This document shows, in pieces, positions 15,904-29,700 of a stretch of DNA of 37,187 nucleotides. Each line of letters begins with the position of its first letter. Within the stretch, counting starts at the first letter, position 1. Source of the stretch: Gammaproteobacteria bacterium AqS3 (GTDB lineage: Bacteria; Pseudomonadota; Gammaproteobacteria; MEIF01; AqS3). The stretch spans positions 1 through 37,187 of the forward strand of contig MEIF01000020.1 of the NCBI GenBank assembly GCA_001750645.1, written 5' to 3'. Made by a program: the position numbers and the translations under genes. The notes beneath the pieces are model-generated. The model had not been told where the DNA came from. It did no database searches and was given only the letters and a program-made list of their open reading frames with translations.

Positions 15904-16746
15904 TTACGCCCCTTTGAAAACCCACTCGTGATGCCACTTGAGGTATTTGGTGTCGGGCAGATCTTCAGGGTTGTTGGGACGCATAAGCGGCTTGTTGGCA
16001 AACCGGTCAAACAGGAAGTGTCTGATCTCGGGGTTTCCCTCAAGTTTTTTGGAAACCAGAATTTTGAAATTCTCGTCAATACTGATGGCCCCGAAATCCA
16101 GTGCGGAGCGGTGGGTTTTGCACAGAACCAGGCCGTTGTTGACTTCATCAGGGCCGTCGCAGAGAGACCACTGGATGTGCGCCACATCCAGCCCGAAAAG
16201 ATTGCCGTCAAGACTGGTGTCGTATGAGCACACGGCACATTTATGAGCATACGCAGCCATCACGCGACCGACAAAATTTGCGTCTTGTCCCGATTGCCAG
16301 GCCAGCGATGGGGTATAGCCCAAAATGCCGAGGCGAATGCCCGCATCGGCAAGGACAATTTCGTGCAGGGAGTTTGGAAAGGTCTCGCTTAAAACGGCTT
16401 CTGCCGCCTTGAATATGAAGGAGGGATCTTTTTGAAATTCTTCGTAGACCCAGTCTGCAAACCCGCCTTTGTCACCATCAGAAACCTCCCAAACGCCATC
16501 ACTTTTCAGGTGCTCAAACGGATTTCTGGGATCGTGCATTTCACCGGGTCTGCCGAATTTATCCAGCAGGTTCTGCAGTTTTGGTTTTATTTCACTGAAA
16601 CTGTTCAGGCGGGAGGTATTGCCGCTGGCGATCATGCCCAGTGCCACAAGCATGAGAAGAGGCTTGTGCGGTCTGAGGTGGCCGCCTACCGCGGAGCGCC
16701 TGACTTTTTTGAACTTCTCAATAATCTTTTTTTGTATTTCGCTCAT
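15904..16746 (-). CDS. HNH endonuclease with sulfur-binding-like N-terminal domain (paralog 3, most canonical SBD)
   Basis: A 280-residue nuclease and first gene of the minus-strand operon. Its N-terminal region is the closest of the three to the SBD pattern as I know it: LRPHKPLLMLVALGMIASGN (24-43), then NPFEHLKSDGVWEV (75-88). The HNH part has C170, C173, H190 (VAHIQWS), N204 (NNGLVLC), C209 and H212. The usual FDRG is altered to LDFG (216-219) and the second of the paired histidines is Arg, so activity may be weaker or differ. It is clearly more distant from paralogs 1 and 2 than they are from each other. ATG 16746 has an AAGGA RBS. It is shorter than the others because it lacks their N-terminal lead. 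Confidence 0.8.
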   Translation of the reverse strand: MSEIQKKIIEKFKKVRRSAVGGHLRPHKPLLMLVALGMIASGNTSRLNSFSEIKPKLQNLLDKFGRPGEMHDPRNPFEHLKSDGVWEVSDGDKGGFADWVYEEFQKDPSFIFKAAEAVLSETFPNSLHEIVLADAGIRLGILGYTPSLAWQSGQDANFVGRVMAAYAHKCAVCSYDTSLDGNLFGLDVAHIQWSLCDGPDEVNNGLVLCKTHRSALDFGAISIDENFKILVSKKLEGNPEIRHFLFDRFANKPLMRPNNPEDLPDTKYLKWHHEWVFKGA

Positions 16747-16915
16747 CTTCTGTCCTTCACTTTTGTTCTGGAGCCCTGCCGCCCCCGACGGGCAGCCCTC
16801 CCAGAGGCCATCCCGCCCGGCACAGTTTGGGCGGGTTGCGGTAATGCCCTTTATAGCGTAAACGCCCTATATGATGACCCTGCACCGCAGGCGGATGCGA
16901 GGGCGGGGAATCAAA

Positions 16916-17215
16916 ATGTCGAGGAACGACGACAAGGTCGAGGTCGAGAACGTCAACGTCCCGGGGCATGTCACGCGCGTTGACCGCGCCAAGTACACGG
17001 CGATGCGCAAGGCGCTGCTCAGGGTCATGCCCAGGGGCGCACCGGGGATTTCGGCGAAGCAGGCCAAGGCGAAGGCCCTCCCCCTGCTGCCGGATGATCT
17101 CTTCCCGAACGGCGAGAAGTCCGGGTGGTGGCTGAAGACGGTGCAGCTCGATCTCGAGGCCAAGAAACTGCTGCGGCGCGCCCCAACCAAGCCGCTGACT
17201 TTTTACAGGCCGTAG
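16916..17215 (+). CDS. DUF6958 family protein
   Basis: A 99-residue protein with the features I recall for DUF6958: VEVENVNVPGHVTRVDRAKYT at the start, a basic helical middle, then FPNGEKSGWWLKTVQLDLEA and the ending PTKPLTFYRP. Function is unknown in the family; the basic charge and size would suit nucleic-acid binding, but that is speculation. ATG 16916 (MSRNDDKVEV) is preferred, with GGGG about 9 bases upstream; an upstream ATG at 16871 would add an Arg-rich tail not expected in the family. It is divergent from the HNH operon and convergent with the MFS gene, with only 15 bases between the stops. Confidence 0.7.
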   Translation: MSRNDDKVEVENVNVPGHVTRVDRAKYTAMRKALLRVMPRGAPGISAKQAKAKALPLLPDDLFPNGEKSGWWLKTVQLDLEAKKLLRRAPTKPLTFYRP

Positions 17216-17230
17216 CCGCCCCCGCCCCTC

Positions 17231-18511
17231 TCAGCCCGCCGTTCCGCCACCTCCGTCTCCACCCTCCCGCTCGCGCCTGTGCATCAGTGCGGAGAACCCG
17301 ACAAATACGGCGGCAACCACCAGTGCGGCGGCGCCCATGATGTGGACGACGCCGGGGAAGTAGTAGTCAAAATCCGGCTGCGAGAAGGTTGTGAACAGCG
17401 GGCCGATGGCCAGCGGGGTCAGGACGGTGGCCAGCGCCGAGACGCTGCCGATGCTGCCCTGCAGGTCGCCCTGGGCGTCCGGCCCGGCCTTGGCCGACAT
17501 TAATCCCCGCACGGCGGGCATGCCGACGCCGAACAGCGAGAACACGGGGATCATCGCGTACATCATCCAGCCCTCGGTGGCCAGCCCTATTCCGAGATAG
17601 CCGAGTGCACCAAAGGCAAAGCCCAGGTAGGCGGTGCGGTACTCGCCGAGCTTGTCGTTGATGTAGCCGACCAGAAAGGTCATGACCAGGATGGTGCAGA
17701 CGCCGACGGCCACCAGGCTGTGGGAGATGTCAGTGGGCCCCCAGCCAAATTTGTGGGTCACATAGAAGACCCACACGCCGGGGTTGACATCGTGGGCGAC
17801 CATGTAAAAGAACACGGCGGCGAACATCGGCAGCAGCATCGGAAATTTCCGCATCTGCCAGATCGACCCCACGGGGTTGGCGCGCGCCCAGCTGAACGGC
17901 CGGCGGTGCTCCTCCCCCAGCGTCTCGGGCATGACCAGCGCACCGTAGAGGGCGTTGAGCCCGGCCAGGACTGCGGCCACATAGAAGGGCGCGCGGGTGC
18001 CGAACTCCGCACCGATGAAGCCGCCCAGCAGCGGCCCGAGGATAAAGCCGACGCCCCAGGCGCCGCCGATGATGCCGAACAGCCGGACGCGCTCATCGGG
18101 CGGGGTGATGTCGGCGATCACGGCATTGGCGGTGGGGAATGTGGCGGTGCAGATGCCGGTGAGCAGCCGGGCGAGAAACACCAGATAGATGGTCGGGGCG
18201 ATGGCGACCAGCAGGTGGTCGACGGCCAGCGCCGCCAGCGACAGCAGCAGCACCGGCCGGCGGCCGAAGCGGTCCGACAGGTTGCCGAGTATCGGTGCAA
18301 AGATGAACTGCATGGCGGCGACGATGAACAGCAGGGCGCTGCCGTAGACCACGGAATCCTTGGGCTCCAGGTCGGTCAGCTCGCGCAGCAGGTTGACCAG
18401 CACGGGGATCACGATGCCCAGCGACATGCTGTCCAGGGCGATGGTGACCAGGATGAAGGCGATGGTGTGGCGGCGGTTGGGCACGTCAGCTCGGGGCGCA
18501 CCGGGCGGCAA
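17231..18511 (-). CDS. MFS drug transporter, TetA-like (DHA1) family
   Basis: A protein of about 426 residues with some 12 hydrophobic segments, typical of inner-membrane proton antiporters. TM1 is [23 protein letters not shown]. Motif A between TM2 and TM3 is [16 protein letters not shown] (about 75-90). Motif C-like [16 protein letters not shown] (about 147-162) is the antiporter signature in TM5. The layout and the DxxGxGxxxP-type first helix match the TetA branch; the natural substrate is unknown, and tetracycline resistance should not be assumed. The TTG at 18511 gives the full open frame. A GTG at 18484 (PNRRHTIAF...) is an equally plausible start; neither has a good RBS. It is divergent from acs. 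Confidence 0.85.
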   Translation of the reverse strand: MPPGAPRADVPNRRHTIAFILVTIALDSMSLGIVIPVLVNLLRELTDLEPKDSVVYGSALLFIVAAMQFIFAPILGNLSDRFGRRPVLLLSLAALAVDHLLVAIAPTIYLVFLARLLTGICTATFPTANAVIADITPPDERVRLFGIIGGAWGVGFILGPLLGGFIGAEFGTRAPFYVAAVLAGLNALYGALVMPETLGEEHRRPFSWARANPVGSIWQMRKFPMLLPMFAAVFFYMVAHDVNPGVWVFYVTHKFGWGPTDISHSLVAVGVCTILVMTFLVGYINDKLGEYRTAYLGFAFGALGYLGIGLATEGWMMYAMIPVFSLFGVGMPAVRGLMSAKAGPDAQGDLQGSIGSVSALATVLTPLAIGPLFTTFSQPDFDYYFPGVVHIMGAAALVVAAVFVGFSALMHRREREGGDGGGGTAG

Positions 18512-18549
18512 TCATAGAGGACGCCCCGGCGGGCGGGTCGCTGCGCACT

Positions 18550-18569
18550 AGGGGCGCACCAGGGGCGCA
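18550..18569 (+). repeat. Two direct copies of AGGGGCGCA upstream of acs
   Basis: AGGGGCGCA occurs at 18550-18558 and 18561-18569, offset by 11 bases or one helical turn, in the gap between the divergent MFS and acs genes. A regulator could bind both copies on one face of the DNA. In such GC-rich sequence this could also be chance. A TACTAT that might serve as -10 follows at about 18578. Confidence 0.35.
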
Positions 18570-18610
18570 GCGGTGCGTACTATTTGCCCGCCGCCGCCCC
18601 GAAGACGACG

Positions 18611-20551
<1,941 letters not shown>

Positions 20552-20604
20552 GCGCCGGGATTATTTCAGAGGCCGTGGGGTGCGGGCGGATATGCAGCCG
20601 GCTT

Positions 20605-20633
20605 TCGGCATTGGCGGTTTCGCCTTTTATAAT
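20605..20633 (+). promoter_or_regulatory. sigma70-type promoter of the giant repeat protein
   Basis: TCGGCA (20605-20610, four of six -35 matches), a 17-base spacer and a perfect TATAAT (20628-20633) lie about 80 bases upstream of the giant gene's start. A small hairpin, GGCG-GTTT-CGCC, sits inside the spacer. Start of transcription would be near 20640. Confidence 0.6.
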
Positions 20634-20715
20634 GAAACCATACAATCCGTGAGGGCTAGCTTCCCTATTCGGCTTGATCGGCGTTCGGTTTGGGCTGGTG
20701 CGGGGGAGAGGGGAT

Positions 20716-23700
20716 ATGGACAACAACCGAACTTCCGGCCTGTGCCGGGTAATTTTTATCGGAATGAGCGGCTGGCCGGTGCATTGCCGTCGGCTCGCAT
20801 CGGTGCTGACTGTTCTGATGCTGATGCTCGCATCACCGGCCTGGGCACAGGGCGCCCAGAAGGGCTTTGACTTCTCGCCGGGTTCGGTGACCCTCACAGA
20901 GGGGGGCTCCTCTGTCGCCCTTCAGGTCAGGCTGAGAACCATGCCGACCGGGAGTGTAAACGTCACCATCTTGAACGCTGCCGCTTCCTTTTTTACGATT
21001 TCTCCAACTCAGCTGACCTTCACCAGCGGCAACTGGAATGAGTACCAGAGCTTCACGCTCACAGCCACGCAGGACGCCAATGGCGAGGACGAGCGGAGGA
21101 CTCTTGACATCCGCGGAGGGGGGGACTACACGCAGGTTAGGGGCGCAGTCATTGTGAATGTCCAGGATGATGATCGCAGACTGGTGCTGGCCTCGAACAG
21201 CGTGACGGTCAATGAGGGCGGCAGGGGCTCGCTGAGGGTCAAGCTGGCCTCGCAGCCGTCGGGCACCGTCAACGTCGCAGTGACCAGCGGGGACACCAGC
21301 AAGGTGACGGTGCTGACGTCCCACCTTTCCTTTTCCCCCACTTCCTGGAACACCTGGCACGAAATTTTGCTTGAAGCCGAGCGCGATGCCGACACGACCG
21401 ATGACAGCGTCGAGATCACGATGAGCCCCTCGGGATCAAACTTTGGGGGAACCTTCAACGCGACAGTCAATGTCCGTGACGATGGTCGCTCCGGCGTGGT
21501 GCCCTCGACCCGGACGCTGTCGGTCAACGAGGGGGCAGCGACGACCTTCACGGTGAAGATGATGTCCCAGCCGGATTCGAATGTGACGGTCAGCGTGGTC
21601 AGCCCGGACACCGGCGCCGCAACGGTCTCCCCCGCCAGCCTGACTTTCACGTCGGGCAATTGGGAAGACCCCCAGACCGTCACCGTCAGGGCCGTGCAGG
21701 ACGCAGACGCCTCCGATGAAAAAGTCAGGCTGGTTCTGACCCGCTCGGGAGTGGGCAGCGACCGTGCCACCAGCGTGTCGGTGAGCATCACCGACGACGA
21801 GCCCATCATCTCCCTGTCGACCAGTCAGCTCATGCTTGATGAGGGCGGACGGGCCTCGTTTACGGTCAGGCTGAATGCACAGCCGCTGGATGATGTGACG
21901 GTCTCGCTGACGATCAGCGACACCAGCAAGGTGCAGTTATTGCCCATCAGTCGAAAAAGCCTGGACAGCATCCTTCCCTACAGCACAGATCTGACCTTCA
22001 CGAGCGCCAGCTGGTCCAATTTTCAGTCGGTGTATCTGGTGGGTGTGCGTGATGCGGATGCCGATGACCACAGCGTCACGGTCACCTTGAAGTCTTCGGG
22101 AGGGGGACTGGACAGGGAGACCGCCACCGTGTCGGTTTCCGTCAGGGATGATGACAAGGCCGGGTTTGTGTTTTCAAGCCGAGATATAACCACTCTTGAT
22201 GGGGCGAATGTCAAGGCCACGTTTACTGTGAAGCTGGGCTCGCAGCCGGCATCAGATGTGGCCGTATCGGTTTCCATTGACGGCGATTCCAATGTCAGGG
22301 TGGATACGACCAGCCTGACCTTTACGTCGGACAATTGGAATACCACCCAGACCGTGCAATGCACGGTGACTGAAAGGGACGTCAATCATGTGGATGACCT
22401 GGTTCGGGTTTTGCTGACGGCATCGGGCGGGGGATATTCGGGCGAAACCGGCAGCGTGACGCTGAATGTTTTGGATCTTGACGAGGCAACCGCAGTGACC
22501 CTGACGCCGAGCTCATTGACGGTCACCGAGGGCGAATACGCCTCCATCAAGGTCAATGTGACGTTCGGGGCGGGCGGAACCCCGGTTGCGGCGAACGTTG
22601 CCAGCAGCAAGCCCGCCAAGCTTTCGCTGATCAACTCCAGCAGGGTGTATTTCCCCGCCGCTGAAACACGGCTTGGACTGCGGACGGTTCAGTTCAGGGC
22701 CAACAACGATATCGACCTGTTGGATGAAATGGTCAACATTGTCTTTGACATCACCGAGGCCAACCGCACCGAGGCCGCCTACACGACAAGGGACGCGATA
22801 TTTCCGGTGCGCGTGATTGACAACACCGTGCCCACTTTTGTGCTGTCGGGCGAGGGTCCCGTCGAGGGCGAGACCAGCCAGTATTCGGTGAAGCTGTCCA
22901 ACCCGCCGACCGATACGGTGACGGTGACGGTGGCCAACTCGAATTCAGGGAAGATGACCATGACGCCGTCGACCCTGACCTTCACCACCCAGAACTGGAA
23001 CACGGTGCAGAACCTGACACTGACCGGCGTCCAGGACACGGACGCCATTGCCGAGAGCGCCACGCTGAGTTTTTCGGCTTCCGGGGGGCGCTACGACGCT
23101 GTCACGGCCTCCGAGGAGCTGACGGTTGTAGACGACGACGCCCGCCTGACCCTGTCGACCACCTCGTTGAGCCTGGATGAGGGCGGCGCCAGCAAAACCT
23201 TCCCCGTGCGGCTGGCGGGGACGCCGTCGGCGAATGTCACGGTGACGATCACCAACACCAACACCTCTGCATTGAGCGTCACGCCGGCGACCCTGACCTT
23301 CACGGCGGTCAACTGGGATCAGGAGCAGATGGTCACGGTCTCGGCCCTGCAGGACGCAAACATCGTCGATGAGAGCGTTCCGATCAATCTCAGCGCCTCG
23401 GGCGGAGGCTTCAGCAGCACCGTTGCGACCGGAACGGTGACGGCGAGCCTGCAGGACGACGATGCGGCTCTGGTGCTCTCGGCTGCCTCTGTCGATGTCG
23501 ACGAGGGGAACGACGGCACCTTTACCGTCAAGCTGTCGCACCAGCCGATCAACAGTGAGGACGCAACGGTGTCGCTCACCAGTGATGACACGGTGCATCT
23601 GACGGTTTCGCCGTCGAGCCTGATCTTCACCGCTGACAACTGGGATACGGCCCAGACCGTGACGCTCACCGCACTGCAGGACGAGGACGCCGTCGATGAG

Positions 23701-26700
23701 AGCGTTGATGTCAGCCTGACGGCCTCCGGCGGCGGCTTTGGCCGGGCCGAGGCCAGCACGACCGGCGAGATTGACGACGACGACGACGTGCTGATTGTCT
23801 CGTCTGCGACGGTTTCGGTGCCGGAGAACAAGACCGCCACATTTGAGGTCAAGCTGCAGGGGCAGCCGAGTGCGGATGTCACCGTGTCGGTGGCCAGCCA
23901 GGATGCGGCCAAGGCGACGGCGGCCCCGGCAAGTCTGATTTTCACGACTGACGACTGGGGTGACAACCAGACCATCACGGTCAGCGGCACCGACGATCTG
24001 AACACGGCCGATGAGACGGTCACGCTCGATTTGACGGCGGCCGACGGCGGCTTTGACGGCGCCGCCGCCAGAGTGATGGTGACGGTTGACGACGACGAGG
24101 TGGCGGATCTGGTTGTGTCCGAGACGTCGCTGTCTCTGGGCGAGGGCGGCGACGGCACCTTCACCGTCAAGCTGGCACATCCGCCGATCGCGGCTGTCAC
24201 GGTGGGCATCACCAGCACGGACACCGGGGCGGCGACCGTGCAGCCGGCCAGCATGAGCTTCTCCACGGACAGCTGGGACACGCCGCAGACGGTGACCGTC
24301 ACCGCTGTCCAGGACAACGACTTCGGCAATGAGAGCGTGACGATCAATTTGGCGGCCTCGGACGGCGGCTATGACGATGTGACCGACAGCCTGGCGGTCA
24401 CGGTCGATGACGACGAGGAGCCCGGGCTGGACCTGTCGGTCGCTTCGCTGTCGATCGACGAGGGTGATTCGGCCTCCTTCACGGTTGCGCTGAACAATCA
24501 GCCGGTCGGCAATGTGACGGTGCAGGTCACCAGCCCGGACACCGGCGCCGCAACGGTTTCGCCCGCCAGCCTGACCTTCTCGACCTCCAATTGGGACTCG
24601 TCGCAGCGCATCACGGTCACCGGCGTCGAGGACAGCGATTTTGCTGATGAATCTGTGCAAATCAGCCTGTCGGCCACGGGCGGCGGCATTGTCGAGGCCG
24701 TCCCCGGAAGCGTGTCGGTGACGATTGAGGACGACGAGGCGCCGGTTCTGACCCTGTCGACCCAGGCGCTGTCTCTGGTCGAGGGCAGCAGCGGGACATT
24801 CGCGGTCGAGCTGCCGAGTCAGCCCGGCGTCGACGTCACGGTGCGACTGCAGAGTGCAGACTCCGGAGCCGCGACCGTCGCCCCCGCCTCACTGACCTTC
24901 ACCCAGGCGACCTGGAGCAGCGCACAGACGGTCACGGTCAGCGCCGTTCAGGATGCAGATATCCGCGATGAGTCGGTTCCGATCAGTGTCTTCCCGTCGG
25001 GCTGGGCCTATGACGGCAGCAAGATCGGCGATGTTGTGGTGACCATCAGCGACGACGAGCGTCCCGGCCTGACCCTGTCCGAGCGGCAGCTGATGCTGCA
25101 GGAGGGCAATCAGGACACCTTTACGGCGAGACTGTCGGCGCCTCCGACCGGGGATGTGACGCTGGCGCTCAGCAGCGGGGATGTCAATTCGGTCACGGTG
25201 TCACCGGCCAGCCTGACGTTTACGACCGACAACTGGAGCATGGAACAGACAGTGACCGTCTCCAGCCAGCAGGACGCCAACACCTCAGACGAGCAGGTGT
25301 CGATCAGCCTGTCGGCGGCGGGCGGCGGCTATGCGGGCATCAGCGGCAGCGTCGGCGTGGCCGTTGAAGACGACGATGACTCGGCGCTGGTGCTCTCGGT
25401 GTCGACGCTGAGTTTCGACGAGGACGGCAGCGCATCCTTTGGGATCGAGCTGGCGGTCGCCCCCACCGGAGCCGTGACGGTGCAGATTTCAAGCAGCGAC
25501 ACCGCAAAGGCGACGGTCTCTGACGCTTCCCTGACCTTTACGGCGGACGATTGGAATCAGGGCCAGATGGTGACGGTCTCCGGCGTCGAGGACGCCGATC
25601 TGGACGATGAGATCGTGCAGATCACCCTGGCGGCCTCGGGCGGCGGCCTCAGCGAAAGCCGCGACCTGTCGGTCAGCATCACGGATGTCACGGAGGCCTC
25701 GCTGAACCTGTCCTCGGGCGCCCCGGAAGAGGGCGAGGATGTCGATGTTCAGGTCAGCCTCTCGCACCAGCCGGCGGGTGATGTGCGGGTTGCGGTGCTG
25801 AGCCTGGACACCAAGGCCCTGACGGTCTCGCCGACCCGTCTGACCTTTACGACGGACAACTGGAACACCGACCAGACGCTCACCCTCACCGGCGAGGAGG
25901 ACAATGATCTGGAGGATGAGACCGTCGAGCTGGTGCTGACGGCCTCGGGCGGCGGCTACAGCAATGTGAGTCTCAGGCGGGAGCTCATCATCGAGGACGA
26001 TGATGTCGCCGGCCTGGTGTTTTCGGACGCCAAGGTGGATGTCAATGAGGGAGGCAATGCGACCTTTACCGTCCACCTCTCGCACCGCCCGTCGTCCAAC
26101 GTCACGATTACCGTGGCCGGCAGCGATTCGAGCATCGTCACGGCCGCACCGGCGAGCGTGACCCTGACCCCGTCCAGCTGGAACACGGCACGCACCGTGA
26201 CCGTCACCGGCGTGGAGGACAACGACTTCGACAATGAGACGGCGAGCATCGATTTTTCACTCAGGGGCGGCGGCTATGGCGGAACCACCGACAGCCTGCC
26301 CGTGAGCGTCATTGACGATGACGCACCCGCCCTGATCGTGTCGAAACCCACCCTGGAAGTCGACGAGGAGGGAACCGAGACGTTCACCGTCAGGCTCTCG
26401 CGCCTGCCCACCGGCAGCGTCACGGTCTCGGTGAGCAGCGGCGACACCACTGCGGTGACGGTGTCGCCCCAGACCCTCGACTTCACCAGCGCCAACTGGT
26501 ATACGGACCAGCCGGTCACGGTCGCCGGCGTGGTGGACAACGACAATGAAAATGACGAGGTGACGGTCAGCCTCTTGTCTGCGGGCGGCGGCTTTGACGG
26601 CGCTGCCGGCAGCGTTGAGGTGACGGTGGAGGATTCGGTGGTGCCGGGTCTGGTCGTGTCCCTGGATGAGCTGATCATCTCCGAGGGGGGCAGCCAAACC

Positions 26701-29700
26701 TTCACGGTTGAGCTGGCGACGCTGCCGGGCGCTGCGGTGACTGTGGCGGTGGCCAGTGATGACTCGGATGCGGCGACGGTGTCGCCCGCTGAGCTGACCT
26801 TCACCGTGGGCAATTGGGATCAGCCCCAGACGGTCACGGTCAGCAGCGAGGACGACGACAACATCGCCAATGAGGATGTTGAGGTCAGCCTGACGGCATC
26901 GGGTCCGAACTACAGCGGTGTGAGCGACAGCGTGTCGGTGACCGTGCGCGACATCGACACGGCCGCCCTGAATCTGTCCGAGACGGCGCTCTCGATCAAC
27001 GAGGGCTCGGAGTCGACTTTTGAGGTGCGGCTGTCGCATCAGCCCAATTCGACTGTGACCGTGGCGCTCACGAGCCAGGATGACGGGGCAGTCGGGGTCT
27101 CGCCGGCCAGGCTGACCTTCGGAGCCGACGACTGGAAACAGCCCCAGACCGTCACCGTGATGGGTGAGCAGGATGACGATCAGATTGACGAAACCACCCA
27201 AGTCAGTGCGACCGGCACCGGCGGCGGGTTTAACGACACCGCCAGCAGCCTCAATGTGTCGGTCCTGGACGATGAAAACATCCAGATGACCCTGTCGCAG
27301 CAGAAGCTCACGATCACGGAGGGCCAGCAGCGGGACTTCACGGTGGTGCTGCCCCGGCAGCCCGTCGCTGATGTCGCCATCAACATTTCCAGCGATGACG
27401 ACGATGCCGCATCGGTGTCGCCGGCGAGCCTGAGCTTCACGACCGTCAATTGGAATGTCGCTCAGACAGTCTCGGTCACCAGCGGACAGGACGATGACCT
27501 GTCCGATGAAAGCGTCGAGATCAGCCTGCGGGTGGTCGGCACGGACGGTCGGGGACTCGTGTCGGTCACCGTCGACGACGACGACACCGCCGCCCTGAGC
27601 CTGTCAACCCCCAGCCTGACCGTGGACGAGGGCAGCAGCAGCGTGTTCACCGTGCGCCTGACCAACGCCCCCTCCGGCGAGGTCATGGTGGCCATCTCGA
27701 GCATGAACACCGACTTGGCGACCGTCTCGCCGGCGAGCCTGAGCTTCGACTCCGCCGACTGGAATGAGGTGAAGACCGTGTCGGTGCTGGGGGTCAGGGA
27801 TCAGGATCTTGAGGACGGCATCACGACAGTCAGCCTGGCGGCCTCGGGCGCCGACTACGCCGGCGTCACCGGCGGCGTGTCGCTGACGGTCAAGGACAGG
27901 GAGGTGCGCTCCCTGGTCGTGTCCGAGAACAGCCTCTCGGTGAATGAGGGCGGCAACGCAAACTTCACCGTGAAGCTGTCCCACCAGCCGGAACAGGATG
28001 TCATGGTGACGCTGTCCAACTCGCACCCGGATGTTGCCAGGACCCAGCAGTCGAGCCTGACGTTCACGGCGTCCGACTGGAGCACAGCACAGCAGGTGAC
28101 GGTGACCGGCATTGCCGACAACGATCTTGTCAGCGGCAGAACCCGCATCCGCATGGTGGGTTCGGGCGGCGATTACACCGGCAAGGTGGCCAGCGTCGAC
28201 ATCACGGTGGTCGATCAGGATGTGCCGGTTCTGACGCTGTCGACTTCGAGCCTGCGGATTGACGAGGGCGAGAGCGACCAATTTACGGTGCGGCTGAGCC
28301 ACGCCCCCTCGGTTGCCGTCACGGTGAATCTGCAGAGCAGCGACAGCGCCGTGTCGCTCTCGCGGGCGGCTCTGACCTTCACCAGCGCCGACTGGAACAG
28401 CACGCAGGCCGTCACCGTGTCGAGTGTGGAGGACGATGACCTGGCCGACATCCTCGCCGAGGTGAACCTGGCCGCCGACGGCGGAGCTTATGACAATCTG
28501 ACCACCAGCGTGTCGGTGAGGGTTGTCGACGATGAAAAACCCAGCCTGACCCTGTCCAAACAGTCGGTGACCGTCAGAGAGGGCGCCAGCGAGACGTTCA
28601 CCGTCACGCTGTCGAACACGCCGACTGCCGGGGTGACGGTGAGCCTCGCCAGCAGCGATGCCTCCCAGGCTTCTGTCCAGCCGGCCAGCCTGTCGTTCAC
28701 GGGGCAGGACTACGACACGCCGAAGACGGTGACCGTGTCCGGGGTCGAGGATGACAACGTCACCGATGCGCAGCTGCAGATCAGTCTGGAGGCCGATGGC
28801 GGGGGCTATTCCTCGGTCGCCGACAGCATCAGCGTGACGATCAAGGACGAGGACACTGCGGGGTTGGTCCTGTCGGACACATCGATCAGTGTCGATGAGG
28901 GCATCAGCAAGGTCTTCGTCGTCAGCCTGAGCCATTCCCCCTCTGCCGACGTGACGGTCGGTCTGGTCAAGGACACCGATGCGGTGCTGCTGTCGGCCGA
29001 CAGCCTGACCTTCACGACCGATAACTGGGAAACGGGCGAGGCCATTACCCTGACGGCGCTTCAAGATGATGACATTGAAGACACCACCGGTGCGATCCAG
29101 CTGTCGGCCACGGGCGGTGACGGCGACTTCTCCGACATCACAGGCAACATTTCGCTGCAGATCGACGACGACGATGAAAGCGGCCTGGAGCTGTCCAAAA
29201 CCGAGTTCATGATCAACGAGGGCGCCTCCGACACCTTCACGGTTCGACTGGAGGCCAAGCCGTCGGCAGCGGTGACTGTGTCTCTGCAGAGCGACATGCC
29301 CGGCTCCGTCACCGTCTCGCCGGCATCGCTGACCTTCGAACCCGACGAGTGGGACGATGAGAGGGAGGTGACGGTCGAGGGCATCAGCGATGCGAATTTC
29401 CTCAGCGAGACGGCGGCGATCAGCATCACCGGCGGGGGCGGCAACTTCGCCGACTTAAGCTACAGCGTGTCGGTGGCGGTGAGGGACTCCAACTCCCTGG
29501 TGCTCTCGCGCGAGGAGCTGATCATCAACGAAGACGGCAGCAGCACCTTCACGGTGGCGCTGCCGGGACAGCCGTCTGCAAACGCCGTCGTCCAGGTGGT
29601 GAGCACCGACATCGGGGCGGCGACGGTGTCACCCGCCGCCCTGAACTTCACGCCGAGCAATTGGCGGGATCCCCAGATGGTGACGGTCTCCGGCTTGGAG

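Larger units (their letters stand above)
5182..16746. other. Putative defence island: DNA-sulfuration-like operon facing three sulfur-sensing HNH nucleases
   Basis: Six plus-strand genes are packed with overlaps of 8, 8, 4 and 4 bases and one 10-base gap. They face a minus-strand operon of three paralogous HNH nucleases plus one exported protein. Desulfurase and PAPS-reductase-like genes side by side with a DUF262-HNH gene match the logic of Dnd/Ssp phosphorothioation systems. The base composition is patchy: the DUF262-HNH gene is strongly AT-rich and the flanking genes GC-rich, which suggests stepwise acquisition. No integrase, tRNA or terminal repeat is visible at either boundary, so the means of transfer is unknown. 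Confidence 0.7.

Noticed and set aside
16747-16915. Promoters for the HNH operon and DUF6958 gene
   Set aside because: TATAAA on the minus strand (16850-16855) and TATGAT on the plus strand (16870-16875) are present, but neither has a usable -35 hexamer at the right distance.
5008-16915. Integrase, tRNA or attachment-site repeats bounding the island
   Set aside because: I looked at both boundaries and found no recombinase gene, tRNA-like fold or matching direct repeats, so no mobile element is claimed.
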